Assembly (NCBI GenBank): GCA_035528905.1
Contig: DATKXU010000090.1
Span: 1-6,196, forward strand
Origin: DATKXU01 sp035528905
GTDB lineage: Bacteria > Armatimonadota > UBA5829 > DTJY01
Direction of reading: 5' to 3'
Length of the DNA: 6,196 bases
Numbering within the stretch: the stretch's first letter is position 1; each line of letters begins with the position of its first letter. The position numbers and the translations under genes are program-made. The notes under the pieces are model-generated. The model was not told the origin of the DNA. It saw only the letters and a list, made by a program, of their open reading frames with translations, and searched no databases. Shown piece after piece: positions 1 to 6,005 of this stretch.

Positions 1-15
1 CTCCAGAGCGATTCG

Positions 16-44
16 TTGACAAACGCAGGCCGGTTTGCTATACT
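16..44 (+). promoter_or_regulatory. sigma-70-type promoter of tRNA-Leu
   Basis: A perfect -35 box TTGACA (16-21) and a -10 box TATACT (39-44, five of six consensus bases) are separated by exactly 17 bases. The predicted start of transcription is near 51, a few bases before the mature tRNA begins at 56. This matches strong constitutive promoters of stable RNA genes. The GC-rich bases 51-55 could be part of a stringent-control discriminator, but that is inference. Confidence 0.85.
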
Positions 45-55
45 GATACCGCCGT

Positions 56-141
56 GCCGAAGTGGCGGAATGGCAGACGCGCATGGTTCAGGACCATGTA
101 CCCGCAAGGGTGTGCGAGTTCGACTCTCGCCTTCGGCACCA
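56..141 (+). tRNA. tRNA-Leu, anticodon CAG (reads CUG)
   Basis: The sequence folds into a complete class II (long variable arm) tRNA. The acceptor strands GCCGAAG (56-62) and CTTCGGC (131-137) pair perfectly, followed by A138 as discriminator and an encoded CCA (139-141). The D stem is 65-67 with 78-80. The anticodon stem CATGG/CCATG (82-86, 94-98) closes a seven-base loop with anticodon CAG at 89-91. The variable arm has a CCC/GGG stem (101-103, 108-110). The T stem GCGAG/CTCGC (114-118, 126-130) carries the TTCGA loop motif. A long variable arm, A73 discriminator and CAG anticodon all fit leucine. It lies behind its own promoter and opposite in direction to the protein genes of the window. 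It is apparently a monocistronic functional gene. Confidence 0.97.
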
Positions 142-264
142 ACTCCATCGCCATTTGCCATTGACCACCAAGTGGCTTTTGTTCTTGGCGGTCGGCAGAC
201 GCGTCCCGATTCAGATCGGGATACCCGCAAGGGTGTGCGAGTTCGACTCTCGCCTTCGGCACCA
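99..264 (+). repeat. 43-base direct repeat of the tRNA-Leu 3' end
   Basis: Bases 99-141 recur exactly at 222-264, a period of 123 bases. The repeat covers the variable arm, T arm, acceptor 3' strand and CCA. Tyrosine-recombinase elements often use this part of a tRNA gene as attachment site, but only about 80 bases lie between the copies and no integrase is present, so a degenerate gene duplication explains it at least as well. Confidence 0.85.
166..264 (+). pseudogene. decayed second copy of tRNA-Leu
   Basis: Bases 222-264 are identical over 43 bases to 99-141 of the intact tRNA-Leu (variable arm, T arm, 3' acceptor strand, CCA). Upstream, GGCGG (187-191) and GGCAGACGCG (194-203) match the D arm. 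The rest is broken. The 5' acceptor strand that should be GCCGAAG is at best the poorly matching stretch at 166-172 (about four of seven pairs possible). If it is, about 13 bases (177-189) are inserted in the D region. The D loop is one base short. The anticodon region is 18 instead of 17 bases and has become a 7-bp palindrome (204-210 with 215-221) around TCAG, so no normal seven-base loop forms. A functional tRNA is unlikely. The 5' limit given here is uncertain. Alternatives are a scar of a past integration at the tRNA 3' end, or a tandem duplicate partly homogenised by gene conversion. Confidence 0.75.
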
Positions 265-274
265 TCGAGCTAGA

Positions 275-301
275 AGGCGTAGACAAGCGGTGTCTACGCC
301 T
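275..301 (+). terminator. hairpin downstream of the tRNA pair, possible terminator
   Basis: An 11-bp perfect stem (275-285 with 291-301) closes a five-base loop AGCGG. It lies 11 bases after the CCA of the pseudogene copy. The sequence after it (CTCGCATTT) has only a weak T run, so it is not a textbook rho-independent terminator. It could equally act as an RNA 3'-end stabiliser or a bidirectional barrier between the tRNA transcript and the convergent minus-strand operon. Confidence 0.45.
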
Positions 302-540
302 CTCGCATTTACACTCCATTCTACACCCTTTAACTGGCAAAGTCAATTATGGCCGTACCTGCGGGACTGGCGAGGTCTCCCCGCCACACATCGACGGAGG
401 CCATTCGCTGGCGCTGGACTTGAAAATCAACACTGATTTGATGGTACGGCTATGACGCTGATCCGGTCCGTCTCCAAGTGGGGCAGACCTCTGCCATGTA
501 CGCCACGTTTAGGCTCGAGGAGCCGTCGAACCGTTACATA
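302..540. other. non-coding stretch with inverted repeats
   Basis: I see no convincing gene between the tRNA region and the convergent coding sequence ending at 541. The stretch does hold several inverted repeats. TGGCCGTACC-like bases at 350-359 pair with 443-452, enclosing about 80 bases. Within that span AAATCA/TGATTT (424-429, 434-439) form a 6-bp hairpin with loop ACAC. GGCAG/CTGCC (482-486, 491-495) and GGCTC/GAGCC (512-516, 520-524) form two short hairpins further right. None has a good T tract, so they are poor terminators on either strand. Whether they form a stable RNA is unknown. Confidence 0.4.
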
Positions 541-1122
541 TTACTTTGAACGCGATGTTTCTACCTGCTCCTGCTTCGCCTTATGGTCGGCAACGAACCT
601 CTCGATCTCACCGCTAGACTTCACCTCAATGTTCAGCGGCACCACTACTTTGCGCAAATCAATGCCTCCGCCGAGATAGACGTTGATGGTTATCCGAGGC
701 GGGCTATCTGCGACCCTCTGGTCACGTCGTTCCAGGTCTTCCGGGACAACCAATTCCCAGTCATAAAGCACTTTGTCGTCCCTAACTACCGTGCTGTCTT
801 GCTGGACGCTGTAGCTGGTTACTCCGGGGCCTGGATGAACAATCAGTTCTACCGGTGTGCCCCGCAGCTTCGCGATCTGCCCGACAAAGCCATTAAACCC
901 CTGTGTATCGCCCACAAAGTAGAACCTGTACATCGGCGGGTAAGGCCCACCCGACATGCCGTACACGCGGTTCTCGCGGTTGACCAGCTCTGTCAACTCT
1001 TTCGGCCAGTTCGAGGGCGAAGTCACCTGCCCCTTCGGGATCGGCAGCGCTCTAGCCAACACTTGTGAGCACCAGAAGGGGCTTATTAGCAGCGCGACAC
1101 CCAAAACCAGGAGTCTCTTCAT
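541..1122 (-). CDS. exported protein of unknown function
   Basis: This is a 193-residue protein that I do not recognise. The ATG at 1122 is chosen because a GGGGGGA ribosome binding site (1130-1135) lies seven bases upstream. A GTG at 1137 in the same frame would put that site inside the gene. The N-terminus is a typical Sec signal peptide: MKR, then a hydrophobic core LLVLGVALLI, then a likely cleavage site after VLA at residue 23. The one cysteine there (C18) is not in a lipobox, so it is probably not a lipoprotein. The mature part starts with a Pro-rich segment, has a YFVGDTQGFNGFVGQ segment, then VELIVHPGPG and a beta-rich VLYDWELVVP. The C-terminus is charged (EIERFVADHKAKQEQ) and probably helical. 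No membrane anchor is seen after the signal, so a periplasmic or secreted location is inferred. It follows hflX after 109 bases and may be co-transcribed or have its own promoter. Confidence 0.75.
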   Translation of the reverse strand: MKRLLVLGVALLISPFWCSQVLARALPIPKGQVTSPSNWPKELTELVNRENRVYGMSGGPYPPMYRFYFVGDTQGFNGFVGQIAKLRGTPVELIVHPGPGVTSYSVQQDSTVVRDDKVLYDWELVVPEDLERRDQRVADSPPRITINVYLGGGIDLRKVVVPLNIEVKSSGEIERFVADHKAKQEQVETSRSK

Positions 1123-1231
1123 AGCATTTCCCCCCACACAGTGAGATTAACGGTCACCACACGGTCAGACCCCAGCCCACCGGCCAGCCTTCAAATCATA
1201 AGGAAAGCCGCCGCACCGACACCCTTCGCCA

Positions 1232-2485
1232 TTACCCGCGTCCATACTTCTCCAGCTTCCCGGCAACCTGTCTTGACACCTCTGCTTCGACGAGGATGCC
1301 GGTCGGGGTGTACTCGGCCTTGAGGACCTTGCCGCTGTCATAGCAGAGGGAGACCAGGTCGCTGCGCTCGTATGGGATTTCGAGAGACATGCGCACGAGC
1401 AGGCTCTGCAGGAGCTTGCTGATAGCCGCCATGAGCTGCGAGATGCCCTGCCTCTTGAGGGCGGAGATATACACGCTGTTTGGCCTCTCCGCCACGATGC
1501 TTCGGAGGACGTACTGATCGGCCACCAGGTCGCTCTTGTTGAAGACAGTCATAGTTGGCTTGTCAGCGGCATCCAGTTCAGCCAATACGTGACCCACAGC
1601 GGCCATTTGCGCGGCCATCTGGGCGTGGCTCCCATCCACAACGTGTATTAGGAAGTCGGCCTCTGTGACCTCTTCCAAAGTCGCCCTGAAGGCCGCGACA
1701 AGATCGTGCGGCAGGTCTCGAATGAATCCGACTGTGTCGGTAACCAAGACTGCCCATCCGTCAGGGAGCACGACTCGCCTGGTAGTCGGGTCGAGCGTGG
1801 CGAAGAGCTTGCGGTCCACCATGACGTGCGAGCCGGACAGGGTGTTTAGCAGTGTGGACTTGCCCGCGCTCGTGTAACCTACCAGCGCAGCTGTGGGGAA
1901 AGGCAGCTCACGCCTCGCCTGCTTCTGTACGTGCCGATGCTGGCTGACCTCCTCGATCTCGTCTGTGAGATCGGCGACCCGGTCCCGTATCCGCCGCCGA
2001 TCAGATTCCAACTTCGTCTCGCCCGGGCCGCGCGTTCCGATTCCGCCGCCCAGCCGACTCAGCACGGCGCCCGTTCCCGTCAAGCGCGGCACGAGATATC
2101 TGAGCTGCGCAAGCTCGACCTGGAGTTTCCCCTCGCGGCTGTGCGCCCTCTGCGCGAAGATGTCCAGGATGAGCTGAGTCCGGTCCACAACGCGAACACC
2201 CACGACGTCTTCCAGATTCCGCTGCTGAGTCGGCGTCAGATCGCCGTTCACGATCACGACGTCGGCATCCACGGCCTTGACCTCCGTGAAGAGCTCCTCC
2301 GCCTTCCCCTGGCCCAGGTAGGAGGCGATGTCGGGCCTTGGCCGCCGCTGCGCGAATTCGCCCACAATGTCGGCGCCAGCCGTGTAGGTCAATTGCTTCA
2401 GTTCTTCGATTCGCGAGCGGTCCTCCTCGCTGCCCGATTCGAGGCTGACGAGGATAGCGCGCTCGGTTGTACGTATTTCGTGCAT
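1232..2485 (-). CDS. hflX: GTPase HflX, ribosome-associated
   Basis: This 417-residue protein has the full HflX layout and a length close to the roughly 430 residues usual for the family. An N-terminal HflX domain (about 1-180) ends in the signature GGIGTRGPGETKLE (147-160) and a helical segment. A TRAFAC GTPase domain follows: P-loop GYTSAGKS (203-210), LFATLDPTTR (227-236, switch region), DTVGF (250-254, G3), NKSD (316-319, G4) and SA (341-342, G5). The family usually has Asn at residue 206 (GYTNAGKS) where this protein has Ser. A short C-terminal domain completes it. HflX binds the large ribosomal subunit and can split or rescue stalled ribosomes under stress; this role is family knowledge. 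It follows dapL by 60 bases, and hfq and miaA lie upstream on the same strand, as hfq-hflX neighbours do in many bacteria. The ATG at 2485 is preceded by an in-frame stop about 25 bases upstream and by a tandem repeat in place of a clear ribosome binding site. Confidence 0.96.
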   Translation of the reverse strand: MHEIRTTERAILVSLESGSEEDRSRIEELKQLTYTAGADIVGEFAQRRPRPDIASYLGQGKAEELFTEVKAVDADVVIVNGDLTPTQQRNLEDVVGVRVVDRTQLILDIFAQRAHSREGKLQVELAQLRYLVPRLTGTGAVLSRLGGGIGTRGPGETKLESDRRRIRDRVADLTDEIEEVSQHRHVQKQARRELPFPTAALVGYTSAGKSTLLNTLSGSHVMVDRKLFATLDPTTRRVVLPDGWAVLVTDTVGFIRDLPHDLVAAFRATLEEVTEADFLIHVVDGSHAQMAAQMAAVGHVLAELDAADKPTMTVFNKSDLVADQYVLRSIVAERPNSVYISALKRQGISQLMAAISKLLQSLLVRMSLEIPYERSDLVSLCYDSGKVLKAEYTPTGILVEAEVSRQVAGKLEKYGRG

Positions 2486-2490
2486 GTCAG

Positions 2491-2530
2491 GGATCCAGGG
2501 TTCCAGGGATCAAGGGATCCAGGGATCTGA
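2491..2530. repeat. tandem 8-base repeat before hflX
   Basis: Five consecutive units read GGATCCAG, GGTTCCAG, GGATCAAG, GGATCCAG and GGATCTGA on the plus strand, one to three bases apart from the first unit. The array fills most of the 60-base gap between the dapL stop and the hflX start. On the hflX sense strand it reads as repeated CTGGATCC. The GGATCC core is itself a palindrome. Arrays of this kind can change copy number by slippage; whether this one does is unknown. Confidence 0.8.
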
Positions 2531-2540
2531 ACCCGTGGAT

Positions 2541-2547
2541 TCCTCCT
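2541..2547 (-). promoter_or_regulatory. orphan ribosome binding site AGGAGGA behind dapL stop
   Basis: On the minus strand AGGAGGA overlaps the last two bases of the dapL TAG stop. This is a very good Shine-Dalgarno sequence, but the hflX ATG is 55 bases further on, beyond the 8-base repeat array, and no usable start codon lies at normal distance in the hflX frame. Without the 40-base array the distance would be 15 bases. It may be the original hflX site that was displaced, or it may be coincidental. Confidence 0.4.
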
Positions 2548-3733
2548 ACCATTTGATCTCAACATTCTGCTTGATGCGCTCGATGGCTTCCGCTACGCGC
2601 TCGCCATCGCGGTCGCCGGTGACGGTTAGCGAGAGGCGGACGTATCCCTCGCCGTATTCTCCATAGCCGACACCGGGAACCACCAAGACTCCGGCCTTCT
2701 CAAGCAGCGTCTTTGCGAACTCGATCGCGGCATACCCGGGGGGAATCGGCGCCCAGATGTAGAGCGTCGCCTCGGTCTTGGGCAGATTCCATCCCAGGCT
2801 GTTCAGCCCGTCTATTATGATATCGCGCCTCTTCTGGTAAAGAGCGATGGTCTTGGGATTGCCTTCCAGATTCCGCAAAGCCCATGCGCCGGCCAGCATG
2901 AGCGCCGGGAACTGCTTCGAATCAATGTTGGATTTGAGCTTGTTCAAGCCGCGTAGTATGTCGGCATTCCCAACCGCGAACCCGACTCTCCAGCCGGTCA
3001 TGTTGTACGTTTTGGAGAGCGAGTGCATCTCCACCCCGACATCCATCGCACCTGGAACCGCAAGAAAGCTCGGCGACTTGTATCCGTCATACGTCACTTC
3101 CGAGTACGCGGCATCCTGGCACACGATGACATCGTATTCCTTGGCGAATGCCACCACGTCGGCGAAGAATTTGGGCGTGGCAGTCGCAGCGGTCGGATTG
3201 TTTGGATAGTTGATGTACATCAGCTTCGCCCGCTTGGCTACATCGGACGGTATGGCGCTCAGGTCGGGCAGGAAGGCATTCTCTGCCAGCAGCGGCATCA
3301 GATATGGAGTTCCGCCGGCCATGGCGGTGTTAACTTTGTACACCGGGTATCCCGGATCCGGAACCAGGCCGACGTCGCCGGGGCTTATGAAGGCCCATGC
3401 GAGATGGGCAAGCCCCTCCTTCGAGCCTATGAGGCCCAGCACCTCTCCCCTGGATGGATCCAGCTCGACGCTGAATCTCCGGCGATACCAGGCTGCAGCC
3501 GCATTGATGAACTCAGGACACCCGTAATCGGACTCATCATAGCGGTGAGTAGCCGGGTTGTTAGCCGCTTCCCCCAGCCTGTCGATAATCGGCTGCGGCG
3601 TCGGCTGGTCCGGGTCTCCGATCCCAAAGTCTATGAGGTCCCGGCCCTCCGCAATCGCCTTGGCTTTGAGCTGGGCCATCTCGACAAAAAGGTACGGCGG
3701 TATCGCGTCAAGCCTGTCTGCATATCGAACCAA
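2546..3733 (-). CDS. dapL: LL-diaminopimelate aminotransferase
   Basis: This 395-residue protein belongs to the fold-type I PLP aminotransferases. The N-terminus RLDAIPPYLFVEMAQLK and LIDFGIGDPDQPTP are characteristic of the DapL group that makes LL-diaminopimelate directly from tetrahydrodipicolinate and glutamate. Further motifs are GSKEG (103-107, PLP phosphate region), NYPNNP (175-180, with the PLP-binding Asn), D207 and Y210 in DAAYS, the Schiff-base lysine K241 in SLSKTYNMTGWRVGF, and R366 in YVRLSLT, which should bind the substrate carboxylate. Length fits the family. The start is a TTG: an in-frame TGA lies only six bases upstream of it, and AGGAGG (3744-3749) lies ten bases before it. 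It sits directly downstream of dapF, which uses its product. Other aspartate/alanine aminotransferases are similar, but the dapF context makes DapL most likely. A rho-independent terminator lies between dapF and this gene. Confidence 0.88.
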   Translation of the reverse strand: MVRYADRLDAIPPYLFVEMAQLKAKAIAEGRDLIDFGIGDPDQPTPQPIIDRLGEAANNPATHRYDESDYGCPEFINAAAAWYRRRFSVELDPSRGEVLGLIGSKEGLAHLAWAFISPGDVGLVPDPGYPVYKVNTAMAGGTPYLMPLLAENAFLPDLSAIPSDVAKRAKLMYINYPNNPTAATATPKFFADVVAFAKEYDVIVCQDAAYSEVTYDGYKSPSFLAVPGAMDVGVEMHSLSKTYNMTGWRVGFAVGNADILRGLNKLKSNIDSKQFPALMLAGAWALRNLEGNPKTIALYQKRRDIIIDGLNSLGWNLPKTEATLYIWAPIPPGYAAIEFAKTLLEKAGVLVVPGVGYGEYGEGYVRLSLTVTGDRDGERVAEAIERIKQNVEIKW

Positions 3734-3743
3734 GATTGTTCAT

Positions 3744-3749
3744 CCTCCT
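3744..3749 (-). promoter_or_regulatory. ribosome binding site of dapL
   Basis: AGGAGG on the minus strand, ten bases before the TTG start at 3733. An ATG touches the motif directly, but it is out of the dapL frame and its reading frame stops after eleven codons. The in-frame TGA at 3740-3742 leaves TTG as the first usable start. Confidence 0.75.
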
Positions 3750-3772
3750 CTGGTGGACTACGGAAACTTGGC

Positions 3773-3799
3773 AAAAAGCGGAGGGGAGTCTCCCTCCGC
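3773..3799 (-). terminator. rho-independent terminator after dapF
   Basis: On the minus strand an 8-bp GC-rich stem GCGGAGGG/CCCTCCGC (3792-3799 pairs with 3778-3785), extended by a wobble pair, closes a four-base loop and is followed at once by five T (3777-3773). It begins 30 bases after the dapF stop and ends 40 bases before the dapL start. It would end the miaA-hfq-dapF transcript. Since I see no clear promoter in the short remaining gap, it may be leaky or act as an attenuator for dapL. Confidence 0.8.
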
Positions 3800-3828
3800 C
3801 CGGCGTGCTGTCCAAGTTCTACTCAGCG

Positions 3829-4683
3829 CTAAACGCCAATGCTCCCAGTGAAGACCTCCTCGGCCGGGCCGGTCATATAGACGGCGCCGTCCTCGCGCCA
3901 ATCAACGAGCAGGTCGCCGCCGGTGAGATACACTGTCGCCTTCCGCCCCACCTTGCCGTTCAGGACGCCGGCGACTACCGACGCGCAGGCGCCGGTCCCA
4001 CACGCAAGAGTGATTCCCGCGCCTCTTTCCCAGACATCCACCTGCAATTCATGGTCGCTGACGACCCGGGCAAATTCGACATTTGTCCTACTCGGGAACG
4101 CCGGGTGGTTTTCGATCTTTGGCCCCAGGCTTTCAAGCGTGGAGCGGTCCACAGGGGCACCATTCGACCCTGCGAGTATGACACAGTGGGGATTCCCCAT
4201 TGATACGCACGTGATGCTGAACTGCGTGCCATCAACTTCCAGCGGGCGTGAGATCACTCTGCCATCAAAACCCGAAACCGGAATCTCCTCCGCCTCCAGG
4301 CGAGGCACGCCCATGTCCACGGTGAATCCAACGCCGCATCCTTCCCCCCGGACGATACCGATCGGCTTCACGCCCGCCAATGTCTCAACGGCCACCGACT
4401 CTCCGGCCAATCCGCGATCGAACAGGTATCTAGCGAGGCAGCGAATCCCGTTTCCGCACATCTCCGCCTCACTGCCGTCGGAATTGATCGTGCGCATGCG
4501 GAAGTCGGCGCGCTCCGAAGGCAATATCAGAATGAGACCATCGCCGCCGATGCCGAAGTTCCTGTCGCACAGGCGAACAGCCAGGCGCGCTAGGTTCGTG
4601 TCTCCCAGATTACCGCGCAAGCAATCAATAATGATGAAGTCATTCCCTATGCCATGCGCCTTTGTGAACTCAAGCTCCTTCAT
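3829..4683 (-). CDS. dapF: diaminopimelate epimerase
   Basis: This 284-residue cytoplasmic enzyme converts LL-diaminopimelate to the meso form used for lysine and peptidoglycan. It needs no cofactor and works with two cysteines as acid and base. Both are present: C76 in MCGNGIR and C228 in ACGTGACA. Other family marks are FTKAHGIGNDF at the N-terminus, FGIGGDG (43-49), RTINSDGSEAE, SMGNPHCV, TNVEFARV and WERGAGITLACG. The two halves are the usual paired DapF domains, and length matches the family's 270-285 residues. I choose the ATG at 4683, where the conserved N-terminus begins. A TTG at 4713 in the same frame would add ten non-conserved residues. The start lies inside the 3' end of hfq (14-base overlap), so translation is probably coupled. 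A terminator follows, then dapL, which makes its substrate. Confidence 0.96.
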   Translation of the reverse strand: MKELEFTKAHGIGNDFIIIDCLRGNLGDTNLARLAVRLCDRNFGIGGDGLILILPSERADFRMRTINSDGSEAEMCGNGIRCLARYLFDRGLAGESVAVETLAGVKPIGIVRGEGCGVGFTVDMGVPRLEAEEIPVSGFDGRVISRPLEVDGTQFSITCVSMGNPHCVILAGSNGAPVDRSTLESLGPKIENHPAFPSRTNVEFARVVSDHELQVDVWERGAGITLACGTGACASVVAGVLNGKVGRKATVYLTGGDLLVDWREDGAVYMTGPAEEVFTGSIGV

Positions 4684-4945
4684 CTTTCTCTTCAGCCGGC
4701 TCTTCCCTTGCAACTTCCTGCAGCGGTATGCTTATCTGTCTGGAGGGAACTACGGAAGCGATCGCGTGCTTGTAAACCATTTGCGTCGGCTTCCCCGGGC
4801 TATCCAGGAGAACCGTAAAAGGATCAAAACCCCTGATCAGCCCTTTGAGTTGGACGCCACCGGTCAAGTAGATCGTAACCGGGACGTGTTCTTTACGTAC
4901 TTGGTTCAGGAATAAGTCCTGAAGATTTACCTGCGTCTTATTCAT
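4670..4945 (-). CDS. hfq: RNA chaperone Hfq
   Basis: This 91-residue protein matches Hfq over its whole Sm-like core. The N-terminal helix NLQDLFLNQVRKEHVP (7-22) carries the proximal-face Q9 and rim residues R17 and K18. Sm1 includes VTIYLTGGVQLKGLIRGFDPFTVLL with F40, D41 and F43. Sm2 includes QMVYKHAIASVVP with the Y58-K59-H60 motif that binds U-rich RNA ends. The C-terminal tail (77-91) is short and acidic, EEPAEEKDEGA. Hfq forms a hexamer that pairs small RNAs with mRNAs. The start ATG overlaps the miaA stop by four bases (ATGA) and a GGAGGG site lies eight bases upstream. The end overlaps dapF. The miaA-hfq order is widely conserved in bacteria; dapF directly after hfq is less usual. 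Confidence 0.97.
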   Translation of the reverse strand: MNKTQVNLQDLFLNQVRKEHVPVTIYLTGGVQLKGLIRGFDPFTVLLDSPGKPTQMVYKHAIASVVPSRQISIPLQEVAREEPAEEKDEGA

Positions 4946-5922
4946 CCGACCAGCCCTCCACGCATATTGTCCAACGCATTGTCCTTGGAATCATGCCTTT
5001 TCCCCAGCAGACTCGCAAGTTCCGCGGCCACATCAGGCGCACCGCGCCCTTCCACATCAATCCAGCGAATTCTCGGGTCTGCCCGAAACCACGTGAGCTG
5101 TCTCTTGGCAAACCGCCGCGTATCCCGCTTCAGTAGGCGGATCGCGGTCTCGAGGTCGCAATCCCCCAGCAAATACCCCGCAATCTGCTTATACCCCAAT
5201 CCCTTCATCGAGGACAAATCAGGAGAGTACCCCTCATTGAAAAGCCCGCGGACCTCCTCGACCAGTCCCGCATCAATCTGCTGATCCACCCTCTGCTCAA
5301 TGTTACTGTACAAGGCCGAACGGCTCATACTCAGGGCAAAGAGGGCTGCGTGATAGGCTGCCTCCGTCGTCCCAGCCGTCGTGTGGAAATGGGAGATCGG
5401 CAGGCCGGTCAGCATGTGGACTTCGAGCGCCCGGATGATTCTCTTCAGGTCCTTTGGATGAAGGCGTTCGGCAGTGATGGAATCAACCGCTCTCAGGCGC
5501 TCCAACAGACGCTCGCCTCCGAACTCCGCCGCCTCGGCCCTCAAACGCTCCCGCAGCTCGCGGTCGGGAGCCACAGCCGGGATATTCAATCCGCCGGCGA
5601 CAGCCTTGACGTACAGACCCGTTCCCCCTACGAGCAGCGGGACCTTCCCACGGCTCAATACGTCAGCTATTGCCCCCTCCGCAAAGCGCTTGAACTCAGC
5701 AACGCTGAATTCCTCGTCGGGACGCACCACGTCAATCAGGTGGAACCTCACCGCCGCCCGCTGTTCGGTCGTGGGCTTCGCAGTGCCGATATCCATACCC
5801 TTGTAGACCGCCATCGAGTCCGCGGAGACGATCTCGCCATCGAGCCTCTTCGCCAACTCTACTCCCACAGCGGTCTTGCCGGTCGCGGTCGGCCCGACGA
5901 TTCCGACTAGAGTGCCGTGCAT
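4942..5922 (-). CDS. miaA: tRNA dimethylallyltransferase
   Basis: This 326-residue enzyme transfers a dimethylallyl group to N6 of A37 in tRNAs reading codons that begin with U, the first step to ms2i6A. The P-loop GPTATGKT (10-17) binds the pyrophosphate. DSMAVYKGMDIGTAKP (35-50) carries the catalytic D35 and the substrate-recognition stretch. GGTGLY (99-104) has the conserved Thr. Further family motifs are LHPKDLKRIIRALEV, SSMKGLGYKQIAGYL and KRDTRRFAKRQLTWFR near the C-terminus. Length is normal for MiaA. The ATG at 5922 is chosen because the P-loop should begin about ten residues from the start. The frame stays open up to 5988, but that start would lie upstream of the -10 box at 5977-5982. 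Its stop overlaps the hfq start. It is the first gene of the operon and reads away from the nearby insertion sequence end. Confidence 0.97.
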   Translation of the reverse strand: MHGTLVGIVGPTATGKTAVGVELAKRLDGEIVSADSMAVYKGMDIGTAKPTTEQRAAVRFHLIDVVRPDEEFSVAEFKRFAEGAIADVLSRGKVPLLVGGTGLYVKAVAGGLNIPAVAPDRELRERLRAEAAEFGGERLLERLRAVDSITAERLHPKDLKRIIRALEVHMLTGLPISHFHTTAGTTEAAYHAALFALSMSRSALYSNIEQRVDQQIDAGLVEEVRGLFNEGYSPDLSSMKGLGYKQIAGYLLGDCDLETAIRLLKRDTRRFAKRQLTWFRADPRIRWIDVEGRGAPDVAAELASLLGKRHDSKDNALDNMRGGLVG

Positions 5923-5976
5923 GTACTGTGTTCCCAGCCGCCTTGTCTGAAAAGCCACGCTCGGCCAATTGCGTAG

Positions 5977-6005
5977 AGTATAGCACAATCCTAACGGCGC
6001 CGCAA
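5977..6005 (-). promoter_or_regulatory. promoter of the miaA-hfq-dapF operon
   Basis: On the minus strand the -35 box is TTGCGG (6005-6000), the spacer is 17 bases and the -10 box is TATACT (5982-5977). It is preceded by TGC, which gives an extended -10 element. Transcription should begin near 5970, leaving a leader of about 48 bases before the miaA ATG. The -35 end is only about 17 bases from the presumed insertion sequence boundary, so its upstream region may have been replaced. Confidence 0.7.

Noticed and set aside
99..264. Attachment-site pair of an integrated element at tRNA-Leu
   Set aside because: The copies are too close to hold an element, no integrase is present, and similarity also covers the D arm, which fits gene duplication better; kept only as an alternative.
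16..436. Overlapping open frames across the tRNA-Leu region
   Set aside because: They run through a clear tRNA gene and its repeat on either strand; the proteins are low-complexity translations of tRNA sequence.
1931..2530. 199-codon plus-strand open frame opposite hflX
   Set aside because: It is antisense to conserved HflX motifs and has no recognisable domain or ribosome binding site; it is a by-product of GC-rich codon use.
3708..3743. Eleven-codon frame beginning at the ATG beside the dapL ribosome binding site
   Set aside because: The ATG touches the Shine-Dalgarno motif with no spacing, so initiation there is unlikely; the peptide has no run of regulatory codons.
3023..3832. 269-codon plus-strand open frame opposite dapL
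   Set aside because: It lies antisense to conserved aminotransferase sequence and runs over the dapF terminator; no domain visible.
4684..4713. Ten-residue N-terminal extension of DapF from a TTG
   Set aside because: The extension is not part of the conserved DapF start, lies inside hfq coding sequence, and an ATG is available at the expected position.
3923..4915. 330-codon plus-strand open frame opposite dapF and hfq
   Set aside because: Both genes on the minus strand have complete catalytic or binding motifs; this frame is Ser/Pro/Arg-rich shadow sequence.
5923..5988. 22-residue N-terminal extension of MiaA
   Set aside because: It includes the -10 box of the likely promoter, lies outside the usual MiaA start, and the shorter protein has normal family length.
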